From NCBI RefSeq assembly GCF_005405105.1, contig NZ_BJDK01000010.1, forward strand, positions 37,706 through 101,705: DNA of 64,000 nt, written 5' to 3'. This DNA is from Lactiplantibacillus dongliensis (GTDB taxonomy: Bacteria; Bacillota; Bacilli; Lactobacillales; Lactobacillaceae). Position numbers and translations under genes: made by a program. Every line of letters begins with the position of its first letter. The first letter of the stretch is position 1. Below the pieces are notes generated by a model, which worked only from the letters and a program-made list of their open reading frames with translations, was not told the origin of the DNA and ran no database searches. Shown here one piece after another: positions 45,592 through 55,338 of this stretch.

Positions 45592-46773
45592 TTAATTACT
45601 AGATTCATTGTGCTTGGCAACTTTTTGAATATTCGCCGCATGTCCCGCGTCATCCTTGGCATAGTAGACTTTACCAGTCTTCAAGTCAGCCACAAAATAC
45701 ATGTAGTCCTTACTACGTTTAGCTGGATCTAAGACGGCCTTAATGGAGACTAAGCTTGGACTGTTGAACGGTCCTGGCCCATAACCCAAGTGTAAACGGA
45801 GGTTGTAAGGCGAGGTGGATTGAAGATCTTTATTCGTCAACGTTGATTTCGTTGAGTTAATCGCGTAGAACACGGAGATATCAGAATCTAGGCGCCATTT
45901 CGCAGCTAATCGGTTTAAGAAGACCCCGGCGATAATCTGACGATCCTTCGTCGTACTACCTTCACGTTCAACCAATGAGGCTAAAGTCATAATCTCTTGA
46001 ACCGACATCTTCGACTTCTTGATCTGCTTATAATATGGTTCCAATTCCGCATCGGTCTTGCCAACCATTTGCGTCACCAGCTGCTTCAACGTTGTCTTCT
46101 TATCAGCCCGATACGTTGCTGGGAATAAGTAACCTTCCAAGCGATACCGAACATGCTTAGCTTGCATCGCAGAGCCTAACAGCTTAGGATACTTCTGTGC
46201 TAAAGACTTAATGAAAGCCTGATCCTTCATTAACGCTAAGAATTCTTTCGACGTAAAGTCGGTCTGCTTTTGAACGGTGTTCGCAATCGTCTTGATCTGA
46301 CTACCTTCAACGATTAACACCCGCCCCGTTGAACTCTGAATTGGTTCGGATGACCCGCCTTTATTCAAGGCTTTCGCCACTTGCGCCAACGACATCGACG
46401 GCTTTAATTGGTAATAACCGGCATGGAAATTCGACAAGTTATGGGCTTTCGTCCAATAGTCAAACACAAAGCCGCTCTTGATAATCTTCTTGGATTGCAA
46501 AATTTCCGCAATCTTTTTGCTGTTGGCCCCAAAAGGAATATCAACTTGAACCACTTGATTATCATGCCGATTATACGGCTGGGTCGCATTATCAAAGTAT
46601 CGATAACCTAAAAAGCCGACAATGATTAATAAAATCACTAAAATCCCAATAACGCCACCAATGACATGCTTGGAAAATGATTTACGTTGCTTCTGGACCA
46701 CTCGTTTGGCCTGTTCGGTCGTGCCGTGGTCTTGCGGATCAGATTGATCCGGTTTGTTTTGGTCGTTATTCAA
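45592..46773 (-). CDS. mltG: endolytic murein transglycosylase MltG
   Basis: A 393-aa YceG-like enzyme with a cytoplasmic polar N-terminus, one membrane helix ([20 protein letters not shown]) and an extracellular LysM-like and catalytic part ([10 protein letters not shown] with catalytic Glu in LASLVEREG, then [16 protein letters not shown]). It cuts nascent peptidoglycan strands. I choose TTG 46773, preceded by GGAGGGGC, over 46788. Confidence 0.93.
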   Translation of the reverse strand: MNNDQNKPDQSDPQDHGTTEQAKRVVQKQRKSFSKHVIGGVIGILVILLIIVGFLGYRYFDNATQPYNRHDNQVVQVDIPFGANSKKIAEILQSKKIIKSGFVFDYWTKAHNLSNFHAGYYQLKPSMSLAQVAKALNKGGSSEPIQSSTGRVLIVEGSQIKTIANTVQKQTDFTSKEFLALMKDQAFIKSLAQKYPKLLGSAMQAKHVRYRLEGYLFPATYRADKKTTLKQLVTQMVGKTDAELEPYYKQIKKSKMSVQEIMTLASLVEREGSTTKDRQIIAGVFLNRLAAKWRLDSDISVFYAINSTKSTLTNKDLQSTSPYNLRLHLGYGPGPFNSPSLVSIKAVLDPAKRSKDYMYFVADLKTGKVYYAKDDAGHAANIQKVAKHNESSN

Positions 46774-46881
46774 GTTTCGCCCCTCCATCTAATTATTCAT
46801 CTTTTCAATTATACAAAAACGACCGGTGCATTGCACGAACTCTTCAAGACTTTTAACTTTTTTTAGTGCGATTGTAATCTA

Positions 46882-46917
46882 AGCAAACAGCCCGTAACCT
46901 CATCGTTACGAGCTGTT
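46882..46917 (-). terminator. hairpin downstream of pheT
   Basis: AACAGCTCGTAAC and GTTACGGGCTGTT form a stem (one mismatch) with a 6-base loop. The T run is weak (TTTGCTT). Confidence 0.6.
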
Positions 46918-47001
46918 ACTTGGAAATTCTATTTTTAAACTCATTTGTGACTAGGTACTTGCCAGAACACTACTAACCAACGTGGCAAAAATCAACGCTC
47001 A

Positions 47002-49419
47002 CTAACGAATTTCAGCACCTAAGTCTTCAGTTAAAGCACTCAAGACCTTATCAAAGGCTTTAGTCACATCTTCGTCAACCAACGTGGCGGCTTGATCTTG
47101 ATATGTCAACGTATAAGCTAAGGACTTCTTACCTTCTGGCACGTGTTTACCATTGTATAAGTCAAACAAGTGGACATCTTGTAAGTGAGCCCCACCTTTG
47201 TCATGGATCAAGGCCACGATATCGGCATTAGTGACCGTATCATCAATTAGCATCGCCACATCCCGGGTAATGCTTGGGAACTTCGAGATTGGCTGGTATT
47301 GTTGACGCGCTTTTGGCAAAGCAATCAAGGCCGCCAAGTCCAATTCGAAGGCATACGTTTCGCGAATCTTATAAGCTTTGGCTGTCGTTGGATGAATCTG
47401 ACCGACGAAACCAACTAACTGGTCGCCAACATAAATATCAGCGGTCCGACCAGGGTGCATCTCAGCATGGGCCGTGGTCGCGACGTAACTAATCGGATCA
47501 ACCAAGGCTAAGCTCTTCAGATAACCAGCCACAATACCTTTGATTTGGTAAAAATCAACTGGTGTAGCGGCCGTATCCCAGGCAGTCTTAACCATCGAAC
47601 CGGTAATCGCACCAGCTAAATGTTCCACTTCTTTAGGGCGAACTTGTTCTGGTTGGCTGAAGAAGACCCGCCCTTGTTCATACAAGGCCACATCTTGTTC
47701 TTTACGGGCATTGTTATAGGCTAAGTCATCCAATAATCCGGCAATCAAGCTCAACCGTAACGTGGTCCGTTCAGAACTCATTGGGAAGTCTAAGGTCGTC
47801 ACATCACTCGCATGTAAGGCAAAGGCCCGCGCTTTACTGTCCGTGGTCAATGAATAACTGATCGCTTGTGTTAAACCGGCACTTTCCATTAATTTCCGCG
47901 CATCGCGAATGGCTTGTTGGGTTTCATTCAACTTACCAATGGTTGGTTGTCCAGTTGGTAACGTCGATGGTAAGTTATCATAGCCGTATAACCGAGCGAC
48001 TTCTTCAATCAGGTCAGCTGGAATATGAATATCCCAACGACGTGAAGGCACCGTCACGTTGAAAGTATCGTCCGTTACAGTGGTTGGGAAGTCAAGCCGT
48101 TTGAAGAGGTCACTAACCGTGTCTAATGACAAGTCGGTGCCTAAAACGTGGTTGATTCGCGTTAACGTAATTGCCACTTCAACGGGCTTAACGTCTTCAT
48201 CGCGACCTACCACCACACCACTAGTGACGGTCCCATTACCTAACTTGGCAATCATCGCTGCGGCAGCATCTAAAGCCTTTTCGGTCGCACCGTGATCAAT
48301 GCCCCGTTCGTAACGCATCGATGCTTCACTATGCAAGTTATGATTGTGCGCCGTTTTCCGGATCTTAACGGCATCAAAGATCGCACTTTCTAAGGCAATA
48401 CTCGTGGTTTGGTCAGTAACTTCAGTCGCCAAACCACCCATCGTCCCAGCTAAACAAATTGGCTTATCATTGCTGCAAATAACTAAATCAGTTGCTAACA
48501 AGTCGCGTTCTTCACCATCCAACGTCGTTAATTGTTCGCCGGCTTTCGCAAAACGCACATTAACTTGACCAGCATCCAATTGATCGAAATCAAACGCATG
48601 CAAAGGTTGGCCGTATTGCATCAAAATATAGTTGGTGGCATCGACCACATTATTGATGGGGCGCATGCCAGCATTCCAGATGCGAATTTGGAGCCATAAT
48701 GGACTTGGCTTGATTGTGACATGCTTGATCAACCGCATCTTGTATTGTGGCACCGCTTGTTCATCGGCTTGAACCGTAATGTTCAAGTCATCATCAGCCA
48801 AATCAGCTGCATCTTCAGTTAAGTCAACTTTAGGCATCGTTGGGGTTTGGTCATAAATAGCCGCCAATTCATGAGCTGTGCCGTTCATGCTCAACATGTC
48901 ACCACGATTAGGCGTAACCGACATGTCAATGATTTCATCGTCCATCCCTAAATAGGAGAAGACCGGTTCGCCAGGGGTAGCGTCGGCTGGCAAGATAAAG
49001 ATGCCATCCGCAACTTCTTTGGGCACTAGCTTTTCATCAAAGCCTAATTCATCCAACGCACATAACATCCCGTTAGAGACTTCACCACGCATCTTACTGC
49101 GCTTGATCTTCGTGTGACCACCAATCCAAGAGTTTGGTAAGGCCACAATCACCATTTGTCCAGCCGCCACATTGGGCGCACCACAAACGATTTGAATCGG
49201 ATCAGCTTCGCCAACATCAACTTGGCAAATGTGTAAATGATCGGAGTTAGGATGCGGCACACATTCTAAGACATGCCCAACGACTACTTTTTTCAAGCCC
49301 TCGCTTGGGCGGATAACACCGTCGACTTCGACAGCAGTCCGTTCAATTTTTTCTGCTAATTCATCGGCTGGCAAATCCAGCTTTAAATAATCTCGTAACC
49401 ACGCATAAGAAATTCTCAT
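47002..49419 (-). CDS. pheT: phenylalanyl-tRNA synthetase beta chain
   Basis: A 805-aa subunit with an N-terminal EMAP/OB-like tRNA-binding domain (VVVGHVLECVPHPNSDHLHI), B3/B4 editing domain (about 200-370), B5 and a C-terminal ferredoxin-like anticodon-binding domain. ATG 49419 (MRISYAWLRDYL) is the family start; an upstream frame to 49467 is an artefact. It follows pheS after 10 bp. Confidence 0.96.
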   Translation of the reverse strand: MRISYAWLRDYLKLDLPADELAEKIERTAVEVDGVIRPSEGLKKVVVGHVLECVPHPNSDHLHICQVDVGEADPIQIVCGAPNVAAGQMVIVALPNSWIGGHTKIKRSKMRGEVSNGMLCALDELGFDEKLVPKEVADGIFILPADATPGEPVFSYLGMDDEIIDMSVTPNRGDMLSMNGTAHELAAIYDQTPTMPKVDLTEDAADLADDDLNITVQADEQAVPQYKMRLIKHVTIKPSPLWLQIRIWNAGMRPINNVVDATNYILMQYGQPLHAFDFDQLDAGQVNVRFAKAGEQLTTLDGEERDLLATDLVICSNDKPICLAGTMGGLATEVTDQTTSIALESAIFDAVKIRKTAHNHNLHSEASMRYERGIDHGATEKALDAAAAMIAKLGNGTVTSGVVVGRDEDVKPVEVAITLTRINHVLGTDLSLDTVSDLFKRLDFPTTVTDDTFNVTVPSRRWDIHIPADLIEEVARLYGYDNLPSTLPTGQPTIGKLNETQQAIRDARKLMESAGLTQAISYSLTTDSKARAFALHASDVTTLDFPMSSERTTLRLSLIAGLLDDLAYNNARKEQDVALYEQGRVFFSQPEQVRPKEVEHLAGAITGSMVKTAWDTAATPVDFYQIKGIVAGYLKSLALVDPISYVATTAHAEMHPGRTADIYVGDQLVGFVGQIHPTTAKAYKIRETYAFELDLAALIALPKARQQYQPISKFPSITRDVAMLIDDTVTNADIVALIHDKGGAHLQDVHLFDLYNGKHVPEGKKSLAYTLTYQDQAATLVDEDVTKAFDKVLSALTEDLGAEIR

Positions 49420-49429
49420 ATTGGACGTC

Positions 49430-50476
49430 CTAACCTTTCTTATAGAACTGTGACAAGAACCGGACATCGTTTAAGTAGAAATTCCGGATATCATCAACGC
49501 CATACTTCAACATTGCAAACCGATCTGGGCCTAAGCCAAAGGCAAACCCACCGTAAACTTCCGGATCAATCCCGGACATTTCTAAGACGTGTGGATGCAC
49601 CATGCCGGCACCTAAGACTTCAATCCAGCCCGTTTGTTTACAGATGGCACAACCTTTCCCATTACAGTTAAAGCAAGTGACATCGGCTTCAACGGAAGGT
49701 TCCGTAAATGGGAAGTAACTTGGCCGCAAGCGGACTTCAAATTGATCGCCGAAGAGTTCGTTGGCAACTAACGTCAACGTCCCCTTTAAGTCGGCCATCG
49801 TAATGTGCTTATCAACGACTAATCCTTCAATTTGGTGGAATTGATGTGAATGAGTCGCATCATCGGTATCGCGCCGATAAACGCGGCCTGGTGATAAGAC
49901 TTTTAACGGCCCTTTAGAAAAATCATGGTTTTCCAGTGACCGCGGTTGATCCGCTGACGTTTGGGTCCGTAATAAGACATCCTTGGTGATATAGAACGTA
50001 TCTTGCATATCCCGCGCTGGATGGTCTTTAGGTAAGTTCAGGCGTTCGAAGTTGTAGTAATCTTCTTCAACTTCATCCCCATCCACGATCTGATACCCCA
50101 TCCCGATAAATAAATCTTCGAGTTCGGTAATAATCTGGGTAATCACATGGGGTTGACCTTGGGGCACTTGACGGCCAGGTAAGGTGACGTCCAACGTTTC
50201 CGCCACTAATTGTTTATTAACAGCCGCTTGTTCCAATTCATCACGGCGATGGTCAATCGCCGCTTGTAACTTATCGCGCACTTCATTTGCGTAAGCCCCA
50301 ACTTTAGGACGTTCTTCTGGTGTTAAGTCCCGCATCCCATGTAAAACTTCGGTAATGGGACCTTTTTTACCAAGTAAATCTACTTTGACTTGGTTGACTT
50401 TTTTCAAGACATCCGCAGACTTAATATCTGCCAAGCCTTGGTCGCGTAGTTCGGTTAACCGATCTTGTAAGCTCAT
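49430..50476 (-). CDS. pheS: phenylalanyl-tRNA synthetase alpha chain
   Basis: A 348-aa class II catalytic subunit. It has the N-terminal coiled coil, motif 2 ([20 protein letters not shown]) and motif 3 ([14 protein letters not shown]). The zinc-like [16 protein letters not shown] cluster is usual in the family. ATG 50476 follows GGAGG. Expression is controlled by the T-box upstream. Confidence 0.96.
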   Translation of the reverse strand: MSLQDRLTELRDQGLADIKSADVLKKVNQVKVDLLGKKGPITEVLHGMRDLTPEERPKVGAYANEVRDKLQAAIDHRRDELEQAAVNKQLVAETLDVTLPGRQVPQGQPHVITQIITELEDLFIGMGYQIVDGDEVEEDYYNFERLNLPKDHPARDMQDTFYITKDVLLRTQTSADQPRSLENHDFSKGPLKVLSPGRVYRRDTDDATHSHQFHQIEGLVVDKHITMADLKGTLTLVANELFGDQFEVRLRPSYFPFTEPSVEADVTCFNCNGKGCAICKQTGWIEVLGAGMVHPHVLEMSGIDPEVYGGFAFGLGPDRFAMLKYGVDDIRNFYLNDVRFLSQFYKKG

Positions 50477-50510
50477 ACTGTTCCTCCAAATTTTATAATC
50501 GCGTTTAGAC

Positions 50511-50762
50511 ACAAAAAAGACCTCATCCTAAAAGGGACGAGGTCATCGCGGTACCACCCTTGTTCGTCGACCTAGTTCACCTAAGCCAACGCACTTTCAC
50601 CGAATAACGGCCGGGAGACCGGAAAATTATTTGTTTTAAACGCCCAATTTCAGCTCAGAGAGTGAATTCACTAATCTTGGTCGCCGGAGTGCTTACAATC
50701 GATGACACTCGTCCCTATGACGCCGCTAACTAGCTACTAGTTCTCGTCAATGCTTTTCTGTT
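50511..50762 (-). ncRNA. T-box leader of pheST (tRNA-Phe sensing)
   Basis: The antiterminator T-box sequence AAGGGTGGTACCGCG is at 50547-50561 on the minus strand. TGGT there can pair with the ACCA end of uncharged tRNA-Phe. A terminator (stem within 50519-50544, T run 50513-50518) follows. The stem I specifier loop contains a likely UUC codon at 50664-50666 in GAATTCAC. Confidence 0.93.
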
Positions 50763-50772
50763 TACATATGCC

Positions 50773-50801
50773 AGTTTATGGCAAACCAACGCCAGCGTCA
50801 A
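50773..50801 (-). promoter_or_regulatory. pheST promoter
   Basis: TTGACG (50796-50801) and TAAACT (50773-50778) on the minus strand are 17 bp apart, just upstream of the T-box leader. Confidence 0.6.
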
Positions 50802-50807
50802 GTGCAA

Positions 50808-51173
50808 TTAACCTTGGGCTGGGCTAAACCATTTATCAGACCAATTGTGGACAGTGTTCATCACCTGCCGTAAGTCCGCCCCTTTAGCGGTCAAACGGTA
50901 TTCGATCAACGCCGAATCGGCATGGGTCACGCGACTAACGATGCCATTTTCTTCCAATTCTTTTAAGCGCACAACTAACACCCGGTCACTGCATTTCGGT
51001 ACCCGGCGCGCTAAATTTTTAAACCGCTGTGGTCCGTCTTCAAGTAAGACATCGATAATTAAACCGTTCCATTTCTTACCTAAGATGGAAAACGTCTTTT
51101 CAAATTTCGGACACAGTTCAAATTGGGATTCTGCGGTCGTGTCTGCAACCGTATCTAGCATCATTTCTGACAT
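50808..51173 (-). CDS. HxlR-family transcriptional regulator
   Basis: A 121-aa winged-helix regulator: FSILGKKWNGLIIDVLLEDG, FKNLARRVPKCSDRVLVVRL and the wing YRLTAKGADL. The N-terminal cysteine (ELCPKFE) sits where redox- or aldehyde-sensing HxlR proteins have theirs, so thiol sensing is possible. ATG 51173 with GGAGG at 8 bp. It follows the HD hydrolase gene on the same strand. Confidence 0.88.
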   Translation of the reverse strand: MSEMMLDTVADTTAESQFELCPKFEKTFSILGKKWNGLIIDVLLEDGPQRFKNLARRVPKCSDRVLVVRLKELEENGIVSRVTHADSALIEYRLTAKGADLRQVMNTVHNWSDKWFSPAQG

Positions 51174-51206
51174 TCTCATGACCTCCAAAAACGTCCTGCT
51201 GACCGG

Positions 51207-51713
51207 CTATTCAGCGGAGGCTTTCCCCCGAAACCGGTCTAACTGTTTGGCCACCTTCGTACGTAATGGTCCAAAAAATTCATGTTCTGCTTCATAATCA
51301 TCGACTAAAGAGACTAACAAACTTTCACGGTACTTTGGCAAGGCCAAGGTCGCCCCAAACATATGCTTTAAAATGATATCCTTTTCCATCGGTGTTAGTT
51401 TGGTTAACTTTTCTGCATTCCGCAAAGCGACCCGTGGATGGATAAAGGCATGCGACCCCAGATCAAACTTGGTTTCGCGCCAGTCATAATAAAACAAATC
51501 ATGTAATAACCCGCCGCGCGCAACCGCGGTCGTGTTGAGGTGCCATTTTTTTGCCAATAAGTAACTATCGTATGAAACTGCAATTGAATGATCTAAACGA
51601 TTCGAATGGTGGTGTTGTGTAAAGTCGGCCAAGTGTTGCACGGCTGGTTGTGCTAATAAATCAGCCACAATTGCCACGTATTCGGAATCTTGTTGCCATA
51701 CCTTGTTTTTCAT
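51207..51713 (-). CDS. HD-domain phosphohydrolase
   Basis: A 168-aa soluble HD-superfamily protein: early histidine in LDHSIAVSYDS, HD pair in GLLHDLFYYDW, and distal Asp in SLVDDYEAEHE. Substrate is not evident; small HD proteins often act on nucleotides or signalling phosphodiesters. It is 33 bp before the HxlR gene, probably one transcript. Confidence 0.85.
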   Translation of the reverse strand: MKNKVWQQDSEYVAIVADLLAQPAVQHLADFTQHHHSNRLDHSIAVSYDSYLLAKKWHLNTTAVARGGLLHDLFYYDWRETKFDLGSHAFIHPRVALRNAEKLTKLTPMEKDIILKHMFGATLALPKYRESLLVSLVDDYEAEHEFFGPLRTKVAKQLDRFRGKASAE

Positions 51714-51823
51714 TGAAAGCTCCCTTTGCTAATAACTACCGCTATTCTACTAAAAAGTAAGTGAATTTGAAAGTATTTTGTTCAATTCCGGTTGGAAATT
51801 AACTAACTTATGGTTAGTGATTC

Positions 51824-51855
51824 ATTGCCACTCTGGTTGGGTCAGCATTAATGAG
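51824..51855 (+). repeat. 5'-end fragment of the dispersed element
   Basis: CATTGCCACTCTGGTTGGGT matches the 5' end of copies A, C, D and E, then similarity stops after about 30 bp. A truncated copy. Confidence 0.6.
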
Positions 51856-51908
51856 TCGCCCAATCGTAATCTACTTTCAATCCATCAAGCAGTTTAAGCA
51901 CCAGCAAG

Positions 51909-52679
51909 CTACCGATATAACCCAAACATCAAAATACCGGCCGCGATGGCGACGTTTAAGGATTCAGCGCGACCTTTGATTGGAATATACAGATTCTTAT
52001 CGGTCAATGCCAATAATTCGTCGCTCATGCCGTTGCCTTCGTTACCCATCACTAAACCAAAGCTGGCCGGGGCATCAATATCTAAGTATTGGGCCGCCTC
52101 CGGATTCAGTTCAGAACCATACACTGGCTTATCTTCAGCATGAAAACGGGCCACTAAATCAGTGAGATCCGTACTCAATAATTGCAAATGGAATTGACTT
52201 CCCTGCATCGCCCGTTCAACTTTAGGCTGGTGAACATCAACCGTCCCCGTCCCGAAAGCCACCCCCGCAAAGCCAGCGGCATCCGCGGTGCGAACCATTG
52301 TCCCAATATTGCCAGGATCTTGCACATTATCCAATAGTAACCAGGGCCGCGACAAATCTAAGTTAGCCAGCGGGTCAGCGGCTGCTTTCGGTAAGTTGAC
52401 CAAGGCAAAGACCCCTTGTGGCGTCACGGTGGCACTGATGTGACTAGCAACTTCTTCTGAAATCTCAATCACGGCTGGAAACTTGGTCAAGTCGGGATTA
52501 GTTGCCAATTGTTTCTCCGTAATCAGTAACGTTTTTATCGAGACCTTGGCCTTTACCGCTTCGTTGACTAAGTGCCAACCATCTAATAAGTACAAGGCTT
52601 GTTGCTTACGACCTTTTTTCGTTTGTAACTTCTTCCACATCTTAACGTGGGCATTTTGTAATGAATTAATTTTTTCCAT
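51909..52679 (-). CDS. TrmH/SpoU-family RNA 2'-O-methyltransferase
   Basis: A 256-aa SPOUT-class enzyme. The N-terminal substrate-binding domain resembles L30e (INSLQNAHVKMWKKLQTKKG), and the knot motifs are LLLDNVQDPGNIGTMVRTAD, LVMGNEGNGMSDE and IPIKGRAESLNVAIAAGILM. It probably modifies rRNA. Lies near pheST as in Bacillus ysgA. Confidence 0.92.
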   Translation of the reverse strand: MEKINSLQNAHVKMWKKLQTKKGRKQQALYLLDGWHLVNEAVKAKVSIKTLLITEKQLATNPDLTKFPAVIEISEEVASHISATVTPQGVFALVNLPKAAADPLANLDLSRPWLLLDNVQDPGNIGTMVRTADAAGFAGVAFGTGTVDVHQPKVERAMQGSQFHLQLLSTDLTDLVARFHAEDKPVYGSELNPEAAQYLDIDAPASFGLVMGNEGNGMSDELLALTDKNLYIPIKGRAESLNVAIAAGILMFGLYR

Positions 52680-52742
52680 GTTTAACTTAGCTCCAATTCT
52701 TTCCGAATCTCATTAACGTTAAGTATAGCATATGCTTAGTCC

Positions 52743-52885
52743 CAGTTGGATTAAGTTGCCACGCTGGTTGGCCTTAGTACGAGCGGCTAGAGCAAGGCGA
52801 GTTTTGAAAAGGCCAGGCCTAAACCCGACCCATAACGTTTCGGCATTTAAAAAATCAACTGGTAAGCGGTAATTTTAGCTAACAC
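52743..52885. repeat. decayed composite of two inverted element copies
   Basis: The left part reads AGTTGGATTAAGTTGCCACG, the plus-strand 5' end of the family. The remainder on the minus strand matches copy F (ACCGCTTACC, GCCGAAACG, GTACTAAGGCCAAC) but has lost pairing. This suggests deletion across an inverted pair. Confidence 0.55.
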
Positions 52886-52964
52886 CACCCACTTCTAACC
52901 ATCACAACCGTCCATTTCCATGCTATTATATAATGTAGACATTTGATAGATAGGAAGTGACAGT

Positions 52965-53237
52965 ATGCGAGCAGTAACACTGCAAGCCAGTGGCCGCGTT
53001 CAAGGCGTTGGCTTTCGCTGGGCAACTAAGGCCGCCGCTGATAAGTGCGGCGTTAACGGTATCGTTCGGAACCTAATGGACGGCTCCGTGTTTATTGAAG
53101 CAGAAGGTGAAGATCAGCGTGTGCAAGTCTTTATCGACGTGATTCGCCAATCACCAACGGATTTTGGTCGCGTCGACCAATTAACCGTCCACGAAGCGGA
53201 ACCCCAAAACTACCATAATTTTCGGATAACTAATTGA
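52965..53237 (+). CDS. acyP: acylphosphatase
   Basis: A 90-aa ferredoxin-like enzyme hydrolysing acyl phosphates. The signature GRVQGVGFRWATK with the catalytic Arg and the Asn in GIVRNLMDGSV are both present. Upstream of yidC on the plus strand, as in many lactobacilli. Confidence 0.94.
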   Translation: MRAVTLQASGRVQGVGFRWATKAAADKCGVNGIVRNLMDGSVFIEAEGEDQRVQVFIDVIRQSPTDFGRVDQLTVHEAEPQNYHNFRITN

Positions 53238-53301
53238 AATCCCGGGTGGTCTCTAGTATCATCTAGTTTATATGATTAAAAATAAAGGGGATTATGAGCA
53301 A

Positions 53302-54234
53302 TTGAAAAATAAAAAAGGCCTCACCGTTACATTGGCGCTGTCCAGTTTGGCGCTGTTCTTAAGCGGCTGTGTGCAAACTACAAAGACCGGTAAACCTTAT
53401 GGCTTTGTCTATGACTACCTCGCCCGGCCCGGTCAAGCCGTCATGCAATGGATGGCTAGCCTTTTCGGTAACAACTACGGTTGGGCCATTATTGGGTTAA
53501 CAGTGTTGGTACGATTGGTCTTATTACCAATGATGGTCAATCAACAACGAAAATCAACGTATCAACAAGAAAAGATGTCCGCGGTCCAACCTGAATTAAA
53601 GAAAATTCAAGCCGCACAAAAGGCTGCTAAGACCCCCGAAGAAAAAACGGCGGTTAGCAACCAAATGATGCAGCTTTATCGGGACAATGGTATTAGTATG
53701 ACTGGTGGGATCGGTTGTTTACCGTTACTGATCCAATTTCCAATCTTCTCGGCCTTATATTACGCGATTCGGTTCTCACCGGAACTTTCCAGTGCCACTT
53801 TTGTTGGCATTCCATTAGGGAAATCCAGTTTCTTGTTAGCCGTCTTAGCGTTCTTGTCCTACTTGGCCCAAGGTTACTTGTCAATGATCGGCTTGCCGCC
53901 AGAACAAAAGAAGACCATGCGGACAATGTTAGTCTTGAGTCCAGTTATGATCTTGTTCGTGACGATGTCTGCGCCTGCTGGTTTAGGCTTGTACTTCTTC
54001 GTTGGTGGGTTATTCGCCTGCTTACAAACGTTGATTATCAACTTCTTCCGGCCCCGGATTCGTCGCGAAGTTGAGGCTGAATTGAAGAAACATCCAATCA
54101 AGACTCGTACTCCCGTGACTGCTAAACCCGTCCAAGCAACGGAACAGGCTGTCGACAATCAATTATCAAATCGCAATGCCCATCCAAATGAAGGCCGGAA
54201 TGCTGGTAAACAGCAACGCCATCATCGCGATTAA
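53302..54234 (+). CDS. yidC: membrane protein insertase YidC/OxaA (lipoprotein form)
   Basis: A 310-aa insertase. The lipoprotein signal peptide ends at LFLSGCVQTT, and five core helices follow, with the conserved hydrophilic-groove Arg in LTVLVRLVLLPMM and the GGIGCLPLLIQFPIF segment. The tail is basic and ribosome-binding. TTG 53302 gives a normal signal peptide and has GGGG upstream; an upstream ATG at 53272 does not. The PQ-rich C-terminus is typical. Confidence 0.93.
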   Translation: MKNKKGLTVTLALSSLALFLSGCVQTTKTGKPYGFVYDYLARPGQAVMQWMASLFGNNYGWAIIGLTVLVRLVLLPMMVNQQRKSTYQQEKMSAVQPELKKIQAAQKAAKTPEEKTAVSNQMMQLYRDNGISMTGGIGCLPLLIQFPIFSALYYAIRFSPELSSATFVGIPLGKSSFLLAVLAFLSYLAQGYLSMIGLPPEQKKTMRTMLVLSPVMILFVTMSAPAGLGLYFFVGGLFACLQTLIINFFRPRIRREVEAELKKHPIKTRTPVTAKPVQATEQAVDNQLSNRNAHPNEGRNAGKQQRHHRD

Positions 54235-54245
54235 TGAGTACAACT

Positions 54246-54283
54246 AAAAAGACAACTGCCAATGACGGTAGTTGCCTTTTTTA
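54246..54283 (+). terminator. terminator after yidC
   Basis: AAAAAGACAACTGCC pairs with GGTAGTTGCCTTTTTT (two mismatches), with T and A runs on both sides. Confidence 0.8.
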
Positions 54284-54293
54284 GTGGCCTGCT

Positions 54294-55259
54294 TTAAAAA
54301 ATAATGCCAATAATTAAGCCAATCAATTGCATCCCTTGAAACATCATCAAGTTTTGCGGTGCCGTATTAAAAGTGGTTTCTTTAATCTGAACCGCATTGA
54401 ACGCTTTAATATTTTTCAACATTTTTGGTAAAACCAAGAGTACTAGTAATTGATAAAGTGGTAATAATTGTAACGCAACACTAATCAAGACTGGGATATA
54501 AGCTAACAATGCCAGCGTATCATATGTCCGCAAAGCTTTCGGTTTACCGATATAATATGGCACCGTATAACGCTTGTTACGGACATCTTGGTCCAAGTCA
54601 CAGATATTGTCGGCTAACATGATATTAGAGACTAAGAAGATGTTAGGTAAACCAACTAAGATCATCACCAAGATGTTCTGCAAGTTCCCGACAACGGCAA
54701 AGTGTGGCCAGTTGAACGTAAAGCCCATCAAAACTGGGGTGGCCACGTTCATATAGACCGCTAAGAAGAACACCCCAAAACCTTCAACCGTCCCAGATAA
54801 GAGCTCCCCTAATGGAAAACGTGAAAATGGTACCGGCCCGTAAGTATAGAAGACGGCTACCCCAATGGCCACCGCTCCCATAAATAATAATAGCAAATTC
54901 GTTTTGAAAACGAGCACGATGCCAAGTACAATGGCAGTCGCTAACATCCATAGCACTAGATGCAAGGAACGCTTGGGTGATAAATGTTCCCGCCCAATAA
55001 TGTTATACGTATCACGATAATGCAGATCGACCGCTAAAAAGTAATCTTGCACGTTATTGAACCCCGTCACAAATAAAGCGATTGACACTTGGGCAATTAA
55101 ATAAATTAACGAATTAACCCAATTAAATGCATGAAAATAATAAATAGAAAATAAAATACCAATAAAGTACGGCACAACACTCGCCGCTTTAGCATTCAGC
55201 CGAATGAACTGCAAGAAGATCTTAACTGTCATTGGCCGATATGTGGTTTCGTTTGACAA
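54294..55259 (-). CDS. UbiA-family prenyltransferase, paralogue 1
   Basis: A 321-aa polytopic protein with about eight to nine helices. Its two Asp-rich motifs are NNVQDYFLAVDLHYRD and DNICDLDQDVRN. UbiA enzymes attach prenyl chains to aromatic rings such as DHNA in (demethyl)menaquinone synthesis; the substrate here is inferred. It is a close paralogue of the gene upstream, and the two are tandem and co-directional. Confidence 0.88.
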   Translation of the reverse strand: MSNETTYRPMTVKIFLQFIRLNAKAASVVPYFIGILFSIYYFHAFNWVNSLIYLIAQVSIALFVTGFNNVQDYFLAVDLHYRDTYNIIGREHLSPKRSLHLVLWMLATAIVLGIVLVFKTNLLLLFMGAVAIGVAVFYTYGPVPFSRFPLGELLSGTVEGFGVFFLAVYMNVATPVLMGFTFNWPHFAVVGNLQNILVMILVGLPNIFLVSNIMLADNICDLDQDVRNKRYTVPYYIGKPKALRTYDTLALLAYIPVLISVALQLLPLYQLLVLLVLPKMLKNIKAFNAVQIKETTFNTAPQNLMMFQGMQLIGLIIGIIF

Positions 55260-55338
55260 CCGGTCCGCCCCCTGAATAAATTTACTGCTATTCCACTATA
55301 ACAGTCTTTCGTTGACGTGAAAACCTTATCATGCGGAT

